From NCBI RefSeq assembly GCF_016019885.1, contig NZ_JAEANY010000003.1:248001-312000 (forward strand): 64,000 bases of DNA, read 5' to 3'. This stretch comes from Aurantiacibacter sediminis (GTDB lineage Bacteria; Pseudomonadota; Alphaproteobacteria; Sphingomonadales; Sphingomonadaceae). Within the stretch, counting starts at the first letter, position 1; each line of letters starts with the position of its first letter. Both the position numbers and the translations under genes were made by a program. Under the pieces are notes generated by a model. The model ran no database searches. It saw nothing but the letters and a program-made list of their open reading frames with translations, and was not told the DNA's origin. This document shows, piece after piece, positions 16,560-26,147 of this stretch.

Positions 16560-17677
16560 TCCTGCAACCTTTCATTCACAATCGCCCCGTGTTTGGTCAG
16601 GCGGATAGCGTCGCCAATCTCTTCATCGAGTTCAGGCGCTTTCTTCTCTTCGTTCCAAAAGGCATTGAGAAAATTGAACAAGTTCCGGCTGAACAGCGCA
16701 CTTGCGTCGGCTGCCAGATGCGCGGGCGTGTTGGAAAAGCCCATGATCTTCACGCCGTGCTGCTCGACCACTTCGTCGGCAACGCTGCCTTCGACATTGC
16801 CGCCCTGCGCGACGGCGAGATCGAAAATCACGCTGCCTTGGCGCATGGTCGCGGTCTGCGCATCGCTGATCAGCCGCGGCGCAGCACGGCCCGGGATCAG
16901 CGCGGTGGTGATGACGATATCCTGCTTGGCGATGTGACTGCTGACCAGTTCGGCCTGCGCCTTCTGGTATTCCTCGCTCATTTCGGTGGCATAGCCGCCA
17001 CTACCCTCTCCCTCGATCCCTTCGACATTTTCGACGAAGATCGGCTTGGCGCCCAGCGACTGGATCTGTTCCTTGGTGGCCGAGCGGACATCGGTAGCAC
17101 TCACTTGCGCGCCTAGGCGCTTGGCAGTGGCGATGGCCTGCAGGCCGGCAACGCCGACACCCATAACGAACACTTTCGCCGCGCTGACAGTGCCAGCGGC
17201 AGTCATCATCATCGGGAAGGCGCGCCCGTAAAGATTTCCTGCGGCGATCACTGCTTTGTAACCCGACAGATTGGACTGGCTGGAGAGCACGTCCATGCTT
17301 TGCGCACGTGTGATGCGCGGCATAAATTCCATCGCCAGCGCTTCGAGCCCGGCCATGGCATACGCTTCGACGCGGTCTTTCTGACCGAACGGATCGAAAG
17401 TGGCCGCGACCCACGCGCCTTTTTTGGCGCCCGAAAGCGCAGCTGCATCAGGCGCCTGCACGCCCATCACGATGTCGGCGTCTTTCACCACGGCAGCAGC
17501 GGAGCCAAGCTCCGCCCCCGCCTCGCGGTAAGCTTCGTCCGTAATATTGGCGCGGATCCCGGCGCCTTCCTCAACAGCAACTATCGCGCCCAGCGCGCTC
17601 AGTTTCTTGACCGTTTCCGGTGTGGCAGCGACGCGGGTTTCGCCCGCTGCCTGCTCTTTAAGAACCGCTATCCGCAT
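16556..17677 (-). CDS. pntAA: NAD(P) transhydrogenase, alpha subunit part 1 (NAD-binding)
   Basis: 373-residue soluble domain I that binds NAD(H). It opens MRIAVLKEQAAGETRVAATPETV and carries AQSMDVLSSQSNLSGYKAV, the Rossmann loop VMGVGVAGLQAIATAKRLGAQVSATDVR and GGNVEGS, all hallmarks of alanine dehydrogenase/PntA proteins. It starts the pnt operon; the small cytochrome oxidase gene lies 19 bp upstream on the same strand. Confidence 0.95.
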   Translation of the reverse strand: MRIAVLKEQAAGETRVAATPETVKKLSALGAIVAVEEGAGIRANITDEAYREAGAELGSAAAVVKDADIVMGVQAPDAAALSGAKKGAWVAATFDPFGQKDRVEAYAMAGLEALAMEFMPRITRAQSMDVLSSQSNLSGYKAVIAAGNLYGRAFPMMMTAAGTVSAAKVFVMGVGVAGLQAIATAKRLGAQVSATDVRSATKEQIQSLGAKPIFVENVEGIEGEGSGGYATEMSEEYQKAQAELVSSHIAKQDIVITTALIPGRAAPRLISDAQTATMRQGSVIFDLAVAQGGNVEGSVADEVVEQHGVKIMGFSNTPAHLAADASALFSRNLFNFLNAFWNEEKKAPELDEEIGDAIRLTKHGAIVNERLQE

Positions 17678-17696
17678 CCGCGCTCTTCAGTCCGGC

Positions 17697-17819
17697 TCAG
17701 GAAATCAGCAGGACGACGATGAACACGATGATCGCGATCACCGGGATTGCCCATTTCGTCATGCTGATGAAGCTCGAATACGTGCCTTTCGCAGCTTTCA
17801 TATCGTGCGGATTGCTCAT
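17697..17819 (-). CDS. aa3-type cytochrome c oxidase subunit IV
   Basis: 40-residue single-helix protein: MSNPHDMKAAKGTYSSFISMTKW, then one hydrophobic segment to the end. The HDMKAA-x-x-TY-x-x-F-x-x-x-xKW pattern matches the small alphaproteobacterial oxidase subunit IV (COX4_pro_2 type), which associates with aa3 cytochrome c oxidase; its role is non-catalytic. It sits directly upstream of the transhydrogenase genes and may be cotranscribed. Confidence 0.8.
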   Translation of the reverse strand: MSNPHDMKAAKGTYSSFISMTKWAIPVIAIIVFIVVLLIS

Positions 17820-18010
17820 TGTATTTTCTGCAGCCTTTCTGGGAGCCAAAATCGATTGGCCAATTCTTTAGATGGCGAAGTCCCTAAAGGGCAAGTCCGC
17901 TCCGCTCAAGTCCGGCCGTTTCTTGTCGAACGCGCTTAATGGCCTTTTTACCCCTCACTGGTAGCGCGGCTGTTCAACGCCCGTTTCGGGCCCCTGAGTG
18001 GTGGAATTGA

Positions 18011-19429
18011 ATGGCCGAGGCTGAACAGCGCCTGCTGATGCTGATTGACGATGAACCGGCGCAAAGCCGGCTCATTTCCGCGCTTGCCGGGCGCGAAGGC
18101 TGGCGCACGCTGGTGGTAGGGGACAGCGAAACAGCTATCGCCACGCTCGGCACGCGGCAAGGGATGCAGCTTTCCGCCATTATCCTCGACCAATGGGTTC
18201 CGGGTGAGCGTGCCTGCGAGTTGATTGCCGAACTCAAGGAGCGCCGCCCCGCGCTACCGATCCTCATGCTCACCACAAGCACCAGTCCGCAGCTTGCCGT
18301 CGAGGCGATGCGCGCCGGGGCCACCGACTACCTCGTCAAACCCGTTGCGCCGGATCGCCTGATGCAGGCGCTGCGCAATGCGACGACGCGGGAAACGCCG
18401 CGCGATGAGCTGACACCGCTCGCCGAGAAGTTTGAAGGCGACCTTGATTTCGACGCGATGGTCGGCACCGCAACCCCGTTCCGCGATGCTTTGGCAAAGG
18501 CGGCCAAGGCGGCGCGCGGTCACGGCCATGTGCTGATCGAAGGCGAAAGCGGCACCGGCAAGGAAATGCTGGTGCGCGCCATGCATGCCGCCTCCCCGCG
18601 CGCCAAGACCGAGTTTCGCATGCTGAACATTGCGGGCATCCCGGCGAGCAGTCTCGAATCTGTCCTGTTCGGCCATGAGAAGGGTGCATTCCCCGGCGCT
18701 TTCGACCAGCAGACCGGCGCGATCCAGAACTGCGATGGCGGCACGCTGGTGCTCGACGAGATCGATCGCCTGTCGATGGATCTGCAGGATCGACTCGCTG
18801 AAGTGATAGAGACCGGACAGATCAAGCCGCTCGGCGCGCAATATGCTTTCAAGGTCGATATCCGCATCATCGCTGCCTCCAATTTGCCGCTCGCAGACCT
18901 TGTTGCGACCGGGCATTTCCGCGAGCAGTTGCTGGCCGCGCTTTCCCGCACCTCCATCGAACTGCCACCGCTTCGTAAGCGGAGCGAGGACGTTCCTGCC
19001 CTCACCCGGCACTTCCTTGGCCGCATTGGCGAGCAGCCGGGTCTTCGCCCGCTCGGCATTACCGACGATGCGCTGCGCCTCCTTTCCGCTTTCGACTGGC
19101 CGGGCAATGTCCGCCAGCTACAAGCCGTCCTCTTCCGCGCCGCCGTGTTCTGCGATGGCGATGCGCTGACCACTGAAGACTTCCCGCAACTGCGCGAGAT
19201 CGTCGGCGAGACCGAAGCTCCAACCACGCCGATGCGTGAGAGCGCCGGGGTGCAGCTCTATTGCGAGGACGGTAACCTGCGCCCGCTCGAGGACATCGAA
19301 GCCGACGTCATCCGCCTCGCCATCGGCCACTACCGCGGCCGCATGACCGAAGTCGCGCGGCGGCTCGGTATCGGGCGCTCAACGCTCTACCGCAAGCTTA
19401 GCGACCTCGGCATCGACAACGCCGCCTGA
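18011..19429 (+). CDS. NtrC-type response regulator with altered GAFTGA loop
   Basis: 472 residues in three parts. The receiver domain has acidic pair DD at 13-14, phosphoacceptor Asp60 and Lys110. An AAA+ domain follows with Walker A GESGTGKE (178-185) and Walker B TLVLDEID. The Fis-type helix-turn-helix is MTEVARRLGIGRSTLYRKL, near residues 447-465. The sigma-54 contact loop, normally GAFTGA, reads GAFPGA (225-230; codon CCC at 18692-18694). The conserved threonine is essential for sigma-54 engagement in well-studied activators, so this protein may act without sigma-54. No sensor kinase gene is adjacent. Confidence 0.88.
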   Translation: MAEAEQRLLMLIDDEPAQSRLISALAGREGWRTLVVGDSETAIATLGTRQGMQLSAIILDQWVPGERACELIAELKERRPALPILMLTTSTSPQLAVEAMRAGATDYLVKPVAPDRLMQALRNATTRETPRDELTPLAEKFEGDLDFDAMVGTATPFRDALAKAAKAARGHGHVLIEGESGTGKEMLVRAMHAASPRAKTEFRMLNIAGIPASSLESVLFGHEKGAFPGAFDQQTGAIQNCDGGTLVLDEIDRLSMDLQDRLAEVIETGQIKPLGAQYAFKVDIRIIAASNLPLADLVATGHFREQLLAALSRTSIELPPLRKRSEDVPALTRHFLGRIGEQPGLRPLGITDDALRLLSAFDWPGNVRQLQAVLFRAAVFCDGDALTTEDFPQLREIVGETEAPTTPMRESAGVQLYCEDGNLRPLEDIEADVIRLAIGHYRGRMTEVARRLGIGRSTLYRKLSDLGIDNAA

Positions 19430-19602
19430 CTCTGGCCCTCAAACGCCGGGCGCGCACATCCGTGCGCTTGGCTTCTCGCAAAAGCTTGGGCGGCCGTTCG
19501 GCCTTGCCTTCGCCTCCGGCTTGGTCTCCTGCTTTCCCCCTTCTCCGCTCGTCCTGAGCTTGTCGAAGGGCGATTGGTAGAAGGCCTACCTGTAGGAAAG
19601 CC
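19430..19602. repeat. Non-coding gap with dispersed repeat fragments
   Basis: 173 bp between convergent genes. It holds the 20-mer at 19488-19507, identical to 8866-8885 downstream of cpaF, and a copy of the widespread CGTCCTGAGCTTGTCGAAGG element at about 19551-19570, common in sphingomonad and other proteobacterial intergenic DNA. No ORF and no clear terminator seen. Confidence 0.55.
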
Positions 19603-20715
19603 CTAAGCCTCTAATCCGCTGAAATCGGTCAGCGCCGCATCGCGCAGGCCGCGCCAGACATTGCGCGCCTGCACGGTTTCGAACACGTCATGCACGCGCA
19701 GCAATTGCACGCCTGCATCCATGCCGTGCTGCGCCAATGTGAGCGAGCCGCCGACGCGCTGGTGCGCCGCGACCTCGTTCGATAGCGCGCCGATCATGCG
19801 CTTGCGGCTTGCGCCCAGAAGCAGCGGGCAGCCGAGCGCGTGGTACATTGGCAGGTGGTTGAGGATGGTGAGGTTGTCCGCCAGCGATTTGCCGAAGCCG
19901 ATGCCGGGATCGAGCACGATGCGCTCCGCCGCAATGCCTGCCCCAATCGCCCGATCACGCGCTTCCTTCAGGAAGTCGAACACATCGAAGGCCACCGCCG
20001 TATAGTCGGGATCGGCGTGCAAATCCTCTCCCGTCCCCGGAGCATGCATCAGGATGACGGGCTTCCCGCTCGCCGCTGCGAGCTCGAGGCTGCGCGGATC
20101 GTAGCGAAGCGCCGACACGTCGTTGATGATGTGCGCGCCTGCTTCCAGCGCCGCTTCCATCACTGCCGGGCGGCGCGTGTCGACACTCACCGCCGCGCCC
20201 ATGCCGACGCAATGCTCGATCGCGGGGACGACGCGCTTGGCCTCCTCGCCTTCCCACACCGCTTTTGCGCCCGGCCGGGTGCTTTCGCCGCCGATGTCGA
20301 TGATCGCCGCGCCTGCCTCGTGCATGGCCGCTGCGTGCGCCTTCATCGCGTCGGGATCGTCCATGAACTCGCCGCCATCGCTGAAGCTGTCGGGCGTAAC
20401 GTTGAGGATGCCCATCACCTGCGGCTGGTCGAGCCGGATAGTGCGCCCGCCAAGCTCCAGCGGCGGATGCGCCATCTGGAGGTAGGACCACTGCATCTCG
20501 CCTTCCGCGCCAAGCTCTGCGGGAAGCGCCGCAAGCGCCTGAGCCATGCTCGCCTTGGTCGCAATCCGGCGAGACGTCACCGCCCCGCCCTCGCGCACGA
20601 TCACCGCAAACTCGCGCGCATAGGCCATGCCGCCCGCCAACCGAATCGCATCCCCCTCCACCGCCTGAGGCCCGGAGACCATGGTGATCGGCTGGATGTA
20701 GACGCTCTGGCTCAT
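19603..20715 (-). CDS. folP: Dihydropteroate synthase
   Basis: 370-residue folate-pathway enzyme that joins p-aminobenzoate to dihydropterin pyrophosphate in the cytosol; the target of sulfonamides. The TIM-barrel core starts near residue 97 with VMGILNVTPDSFSDGG, then IDIGGESTRPGA, AAVSVDTRRPAVMEAAL, IINDVSALR, VLDPGIGFGKS, LLGASRKR and LLRVHDV. About 95 extra residues precede the core compared with the E. coli enzyme (about 280); they contain no recognised domain. It appears monocistronic, with repeats on both sides. Confidence 0.95.
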   Translation of the reverse strand: MSQSVYIQPITMVSGPQAVEGDAIRLAGGMAYAREFAVIVREGGAVTSRRIATKASMAQALAALPAELGAEGEMQWSYLQMAHPPLELGGRTIRLDQPQVMGILNVTPDSFSDGGEFMDDPDAMKAHAAAMHEAGAAIIDIGGESTRPGAKAVWEGEEAKRVVPAIEHCVGMGAAVSVDTRRPAVMEAALEAGAHIINDVSALRYDPRSLELAAASGKPVILMHAPGTGEDLHADPDYTAVAFDVFDFLKEARDRAIGAGIAAERIVLDPGIGFGKSLADNLTILNHLPMYHALGCPLLLGASRKRMIGALSNEVAAHQRVGGSLTLAQHGMDAGVQLLRVHDVFETVQARNVWRGLRDAALTDFSGLEA

Positions 20716-21022
20716 GGCTTTGCTTTCAGTGACTTACCACATCGTGACGATGGGGGTGTGACAGGTGTGACAGTGTTCTGACGAAGAAATTGTCGGGTGC
20801 AGAATTTGGTTGATTTGAAGCGGGCAAACGGCCTGCGATCAAGGTGGTGAAGAAGATCATGCACCGGATTGAGCATGGCGGGGGAGTTGTAGGAAAGCGC
20901 CGCGCCAACACGATACGTCATCCCGGCCCCCGAGCCGGGATCAGGCTTGGTCCTTGCGAGAAGGAAGCTTGACCCCGGATCAAGTCCGGGGTGACGGTGG
21001 AATGTTTGTTGCGCGGCGCAGA
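20716..21022. repeat. Non-coding gap with a paired inverted REP-like element (20916-20996)
   Basis: 307 bp between ccrM and folP with no credible gene. Two copies of a roughly 30-bp palindromic unit lie in opposite orientation: 20916-20946 (CGTCATCCCGG...GGGATC) and 20967-20996 (GACCCCGGAT...GGGTGACG), separated by about 20 bp. Each can fold alone and the outer CGTCA/TGACG ends also pair. This matches the bacterial interspersed palindromic elements frequent in sphingomonads. The rest may contain the folP promoter, but no convincing site was found. Confidence 0.6.
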
Positions 21023-22189
<1,167 letters not shown>

Positions 22190-22198
22190 TTATCCACA
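22190..22198 (+). promoter_or_regulatory. Perfect DnaA box in the ccrM leader
   Basis: TTATCCACA, the strict consensus DnaA box, lies 16-24 bp upstream of the ccrM GTG start, next to its ribosome-binding site. It could let DnaA influence ccrM expression, but a chance match is possible. Confidence 0.5.
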
Positions 22199-22215
22199 GG
22201 GGGTAGAGTTCGCGG

Positions 22216-22347
22216 GAGTCCCTGGTCAAGCGGCAATTTTGCCGCGCCATACCAGAGCTAGAGAGGAACGAAACGAGTCCGGCACAACATATTGAGTCCC
22301 CCGCCCTAACGCGGACTCGAGATCATGGGGTGTGGCGCTAAGGACTC
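22216..22347. promoter_or_regulatory. Cluster of five GANTC methylation sites upstream of ccrM
   Basis: GANTC occurs at 22216, 22275, 22294, 22314 and 22343, five times in 132 bp of the ccrM upstream region, against roughly one per 280 bp expected at this composition. These are the recognition sites of the enzyme encoded next door, so methylation-sensitive autoregulation is a reasonable inference. Confidence 0.6.
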
Positions 22348-22358
22348 ACCTGCGCGCG

Positions 22359-23261
22359 CTAAACGGAAAAGGTCACTCCGGTCAGCTCTTCAGACTTGTC
22401 CCACAGGCGCTTGGCCACCTGCTCTTCCCTTGCCTGATAGGCGATAAAGGCTCGGCCCGAGCTATTGCCGCGCGCTTCCATCAGGCCGCGCGGCCCATAG
22501 TAATCTCCGCTCTCGGCGGCTGGATCGGTCGCGGCTTGCAAAGCGGGAAGCGCGCCCTGCTCAGAGGTGTTGAGCACGGTTTTCATAACAGGCTGCATGG
22601 CACTGCCATATTTCATATGGCGTGCCAGGTCCGATGCGGCGACGCCCGGATGGCACGCAATCGCGGCCACCCGCGAGTTGGCGGCGCGCAGGCGGCGGTC
22701 CAGTTCCAGCGCGAACATCAGGTTGGCGAGCTTGCTCTGCTGGTAAAAACGCCACGGCTCATATCCGCGATAGGCATCGAGATTATAAATATCGATCTGG
22801 CCCTTTTTATGGGCGATGCTGGATTGGACGACGACCCGCCCGCCCTTCTCTTCCAGCTTTTCAAAAAGCAGGGCGGTCAGGGCAAAGTGTCCGAGATGGT
22901 TCACGGCGAACTGCGATTCCACCCCGCCAATGCCGTGGTCCAGCGGCGGCACCATGATGCCCGCATTGTTCACGAGGATATCGATCCGCTTCTCAGCCTT
23001 GGCCTGCTCGGCAGCAGCATGAATGCTGTCCAGATCGTTGAGATCGAGCGGCAGGAAATCGAGCTTCGCCATCGGATATTCGGCACCGATCCGGTCAATG
23101 GCGTCTTGCGCTTTTTCCTCATTGCGGCAGGCTAGCAGGACCTTTGCCCCCACCCGCGCCAGATGCCGCGCGATTTCGAAACCGATCCCCGTATTCGCGC
23201 CCGTCACGATGGCGGTTTTGGGAGACTGTTTGGGAATATCGGTAAAAGTGAAATCGGCCAT
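22359..23261 (-). CDS. SDR-family oxidoreductase (retinol-dehydrogenase-like)
   Basis: 300-residue classical short-chain dehydrogenase. Cofactor loop TGANTGIGFE (20-29), NNAGIM, the catalytic serine in VVVQSSIAH and the YQQSK catalytic pair are all present; ACRNEEKA after the second strand suggests NADP(H) preference. The C-terminal part with YYGPRGLMEARG and AKRLWDKSEELTG is typical of the retinol dehydrogenase/protochlorophyllide-reductase-like group. The substrate is unknown. It sits between the antiporter and ccrM genes on the same strand. Confidence 0.88.
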   Translation of the reverse strand: MADFTFTDIPKQSPKTAIVTGANTGIGFEIARHLARVGAKVLLACRNEEKAQDAIDRIGAEYPMAKLDFLPLDLNDLDSIHAAAEQAKAEKRIDILVNNAGIMVPPLDHGIGGVESQFAVNHLGHFALTALLFEKLEEKGGRVVVQSSIAHKKGQIDIYNLDAYRGYEPWRFYQQSKLANLMFALELDRRLRAANSRVAAIACHPGVAASDLARHMKYGSAMQPVMKTVLNTSEQGALPALQAATDPAAESGDYYGPRGLMEARGNSSGRAFIAYQAREEQVAKRLWDKSEELTGVTFSV

Positions 23262-23321
23262 GAGGTGCTCCGCTGGAAGGTTCTAATCCAGCAATGCGCC
23301 GCGCGGCTCAAGCGTTCCGGC

Positions 23322-24242
23322 TTATGCGAAAAGAAGCGCGGTGTTGAGGGCAAATGCGCCGAGCAGCGCAGCGCCAAGCCAGCGGCTGATATGTTTGAAG
23401 AAACGGCATAGCAGCAGGATCAGCACGGCTGAGGCAAGCAGCACCGGCATTTCAACATCGATGAGCTCGGCCGAAATTGGTAGCGGCGCGATGCTCATCG
23501 TTGCCCCGCCGATCAGCAGGATATTGTAGATGTTGGAGCCAACCACATTGCCGACTGCCATTTCCGCCCGCCCCTTCAGCGCGGCAGCGAGAGATGCGGC
23601 GAGTTCGGGCAGCGATGTGCCGATAGCAACGATGGTGAGACCGATGACCGCGTCTGACACGCCGGCCAGTTGCGCAAGCTCGATCGAACCTGCGACCAAA
23701 AGCTGGCCACCGACGATCAATATGCCGACACCGCCTGCAAACAAGGCGACGGCCAGCAGCAGGCCGAGCGGCGGCGGGCTATCCTCGTCCTCCAGGCTTT
23801 CGGGCGGATGCTTCACGCGCCAGATGATGTAGACGACAAGCAGGGCAAGCAGCGCGGCACCAATCCACGGGCTTGCACCCTGCGAAACGGTAATCGCATA
23901 AAGCAGCGCGGTGGCCGCCAGAGCCACTATAGCATCGCGCTTGCCCACGCCGTGCATAGCAATGGGCGTCACCAGTGCGGTCGCGCCTAGGATCAGCAGT
24001 GAATTGGCGAGATTGGAGCCCACCACGTTACCCCAGGCAATGCCGGGGGAGCCGAGCATGGCAGCTTCGATGCTCGCCACCATTTCCGGCATGGAGGTTG
24101 CCGCGCCGACAATCACGATACCTGTCACAAGATGCGAAAGACCGAGCCGCTCTGCAATCGAGACTGCGCCGCGCACAAGCAATTCGCCGCCGACAAAAAG
24201 GGCGACAAGGCCGCCAATGATGCTTGCAATGAGGGTGAGCAT
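23322..24242 (-). CDS. Calcium/sodium antiporter (YrbG-like CaCA family)
   Basis: 306-residue inner-membrane exchanger with two inverted alpha repeats. The first repeat shows GAATSMPEMVASIEA and GNVVGSNLANSLLILG; the second shows AIGTSLPELAASLAAAL and GNVVGSNIYNILLIGG. These G-T-S-x-P-E and G-N-x-x-G-S-N motifs form the ion site of the K+-independent Na+/Ca2+ exchanger family. An acidic cytosolic loop (ESLEDEDSPPP) separates the halves. It begins 9 bp after rnhB, so the two are probably cotranscribed. Confidence 0.92.
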   Translation of the reverse strand: MLTLIASIIGGLVALFVGGELLVRGAVSIAERLGLSHLVTGIVIVGAATSMPEMVASIEAAMLGSPGIAWGNVVGSNLANSLLILGATALVTPIAMHGVGKRDAIVALAATALLYAITVSQGASPWIGAALLALLVVYIIWRVKHPPESLEDEDSPPPLGLLLAVALFAGGVGILIVGGQLLVAGSIELAQLAGVSDAVIGLTIVAIGTSLPELAASLAAALKGRAEMAVGNVVGSNIYNILLIGGATMSIAPLPISAELIDVEMPVLLASAVLILLLCRFFKHISRWLGAALLGAFALNTALLFA

Positions 24243-24251
24243 GGCGCGCTT

Positions 24252-24890
24252 TTAGAGGCTCAATTCCATTTGTGCCACTGGGGCGAAGGATCGACGGTGA
24301 AAAGGTGTTGGACCATGGACGCGCAGAGCCTCCATATGTTCCTTGGATCCATAGCCCTTATTGCGCTCCCAGCCATAGTGCGGATGGCGTTCAGCCGCAT
24401 CCACCATGATGCGATCGCGATATTCCTTGGCGATAATACTCGCAGCGCCGATGCAGGCCTCTTTTCCATCGCCGCCGACGATAGGTGTGGCGGGCCAGCG
24501 CCAACGATCGCAGCGGCCTTCGGGCGTGAGGTTCCCGTCGATCAGCGTATGGAGCGCGGTCTCGCCCACAGCTTCGCATAATCGCTCCATCGCCAGACTC
24601 ATCGCAAGCATGGTCGCGCCGAAGATATTGAGCTCGTCGATCGAACCCACATCGACCACGCCGATGCCGTAGGCGCAGCTTCTAAGGATACGCGTTTCTG
24701 CATCCGCACGCGCTTTCGCGGAAAGCTTTTTGGAATCGTTCACGCCATCGGGCACAGGCTCACACAGCACCACTGCCGCAGCGACCACGGGGCCCGCCAA
24801 GGGACCACGTCCCGCCTCGTCCACACCGGCCACCAGCGGATTTTTGCCCAGACGGGCACAAAAATCGGCAGAAGGCGTTCCTGACAGCAT
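24252..24890 (-). CDS. rnhB: Ribonuclease HII
   Basis: 212-residue RNase HII, which nicks RNA-DNA hybrids at misincorporated ribonucleotides. The DEAGRGPLAGPV motif supplies the first acidic residues, NDSKKLSAKAR and AASIIAKEYRDRIM follow, and HPHYGWERNKGY is the C-terminal signature. I start it at ATG 24890 (MLSGTPSADF), with a GGAG on the minus strand about ten bases upstream. A longer frame runs into the divergent gene and is rejected. The chosen start shares two bases with the start codon of the divergent PQQ dehydrogenase. Confidence 0.93.
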   Translation of the reverse strand: MLSGTPSADFCARLGKNPLVAGVDEAGRGPLAGPVVAAAVVLCEPVPDGVNDSKKLSAKARADAETRILRSCAYGIGVVDVGSIDELNIFGATMLAMSLAMERLCEAVGETALHTLIDGNLTPEGRCDRWRWPATPIVGGDGKEACIGAASIIAKEYRDRIMVDAAERHPHYGWERNKGYGSKEHMEALRVHGPTPFHRRSFAPVAQMELSL

Positions 24891-26088
24891 GACAAAGCAT
24901 CTCCTCGCCTCCGCCCTATCCCCGCTCGCCATCTTGCTCGCAAGTTGCTCGGGCGCGCAAACGGGGGAAACTCCCGCTCCATCAGCCTCATCCTCCAGCG
25001 CGATGGCTGGCGGCGAAATGATTGAATTGCAAAGCACTTCGCCCTTCGCGGCGGAGAGCCACGGCGCTTTCAATGAGCCATGGGCGCTTGCTTTCGAGCC
25101 CGGCACAGGCGTGATTTTCCTGACCGAGCAGCCCGGCACGATGAAATTCTATAATCCTACCACCGGCACCACCGGCAATGTCACCGGAATGCCCGATGTG
25201 GTCTATGCCGGCCAAGGCGGACTTGGCGCGATTGCGTTTGCGCCCGATTATGCGACGAGCAACATGATCTATCTCAGCTGGGCCAAGGATATGGGCAATG
25301 ACCTGACCGGCGCAGCAGTCGGTCGCGGCACGCTGGTTTGTGACAGCGAAACCGAATGCCGCGTAGAAGGTCTTACCGAAATCTGGCAGCAGAGCCGTGG
25401 CGGTGAGCGCCGCGGGCACTATTCCCACCGCATGGCATTCTCGCCAGATGGCCAGTATCTCTTTGTGACAAGCGGGGATCGTCAGGAGCAGACTCCGGCA
25501 CAGGACATGTCGAACAATCTCGGCACGGTCGTGCGCCTGAACCTCGATGGCACGGCCGCAGCCGGTAATCCCTTTGCAGGTCAGGGCTCGCCGCAGGACC
25601 AGATCTGGACATACGGCCAGCGCAACCTCCTGGGTCTCGATTTCGACAGCCAAGGCCATTTGTGGGAGCTCGAGCATGGCCCCGCCGGTGGTGACGAGCT
25701 GAACCTGGTCGTTGCTGGCAACAATTACGGCTGGCCGACCCGCTCCTATGGTGAAAACTACAATGGCGATCCGATTCCCGATCACACGGCGGGTGATGGC
25801 TTTGCCAAGCCGGCCATCTACTGGAACCCCGTCATCGCGCCGGGCGGCATGCAATTTTACGAAGGCTCGATGTTCTCCGACTGGAACGGGCAGCTCCTGA
25901 TTGCCAATCTGCGCACCCAATCGATCAGCCGCGTCACCGTGAATGCAGGCGCCAACAGCGCCGATGAAGCAGCGCGCTACGAAATGCCTGATCGCCTGCG
26001 GGATATTGCAATCGCGCCGGATGGCGCGATCTGGGTGATCGAAGATGGCGAAGATGGACGGCTGCTGAGGCTGACGCCAAAGGGATAG
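24889..26088 (+). CDS. PQQ-dependent sugar dehydrogenase, lipoprotein
   Basis: 399-residue soluble aldose dehydrogenase (glucose/sorbosone dehydrogenase family), a six-bladed beta-propeller that oxidises sugars with PQQ. A lipoprotein signal with lipobox LLASC (cysteine at residue 19) and a Ser/Ala linker precede the propeller, so it is membrane-tethered in the periplasm. Family signatures include NEPWALAFEPGTG, HYSHRMAFSPDGQYLFVTSGDR, YGQRNLLGLDF and LEHGPAGGDELNLV. Start ATG 24889 has GAAGG upstream. No PQQ-synthesis genes are nearby. Confidence 0.88.
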   Translation: MTKHLLASALSPLAILLASCSGAQTGETPAPSASSSSAMAGGEMIELQSTSPFAAESHGAFNEPWALAFEPGTGVIFLTEQPGTMKFYNPTTGTTGNVTGMPDVVYAGQGGLGAIAFAPDYATSNMIYLSWAKDMGNDLTGAAVGRGTLVCDSETECRVEGLTEIWQQSRGGERRGHYSHRMAFSPDGQYLFVTSGDRQEQTPAQDMSNNLGTVVRLNLDGTAAAGNPFAGQGSPQDQIWTYGQRNLLGLDFDSQGHLWELEHGPAGGDELNLVVAGNNYGWPTRSYGENYNGDPIPDHTAGDGFAKPAIYWNPVIAPGGMQFYEGSMFSDWNGQLLIANLRTQSISRVTVNAGANSADEAARYEMPDRLRDIAIAPDGAIWVIEDGEDGRLLRLTPKG

Positions 26089-26147
26089 TTTTTCTCAGCG
26101 TGAAATGGTTGCCCTCGCTGTAGCGGCTCTTTATCGCCCCGCCCATC

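Noticed and set aside
15881-17116. A 411-codon open frame antisense to the pnt genes
   Set aside because: Opposite three overlapping, confidently identified genes; low-complexity translation.
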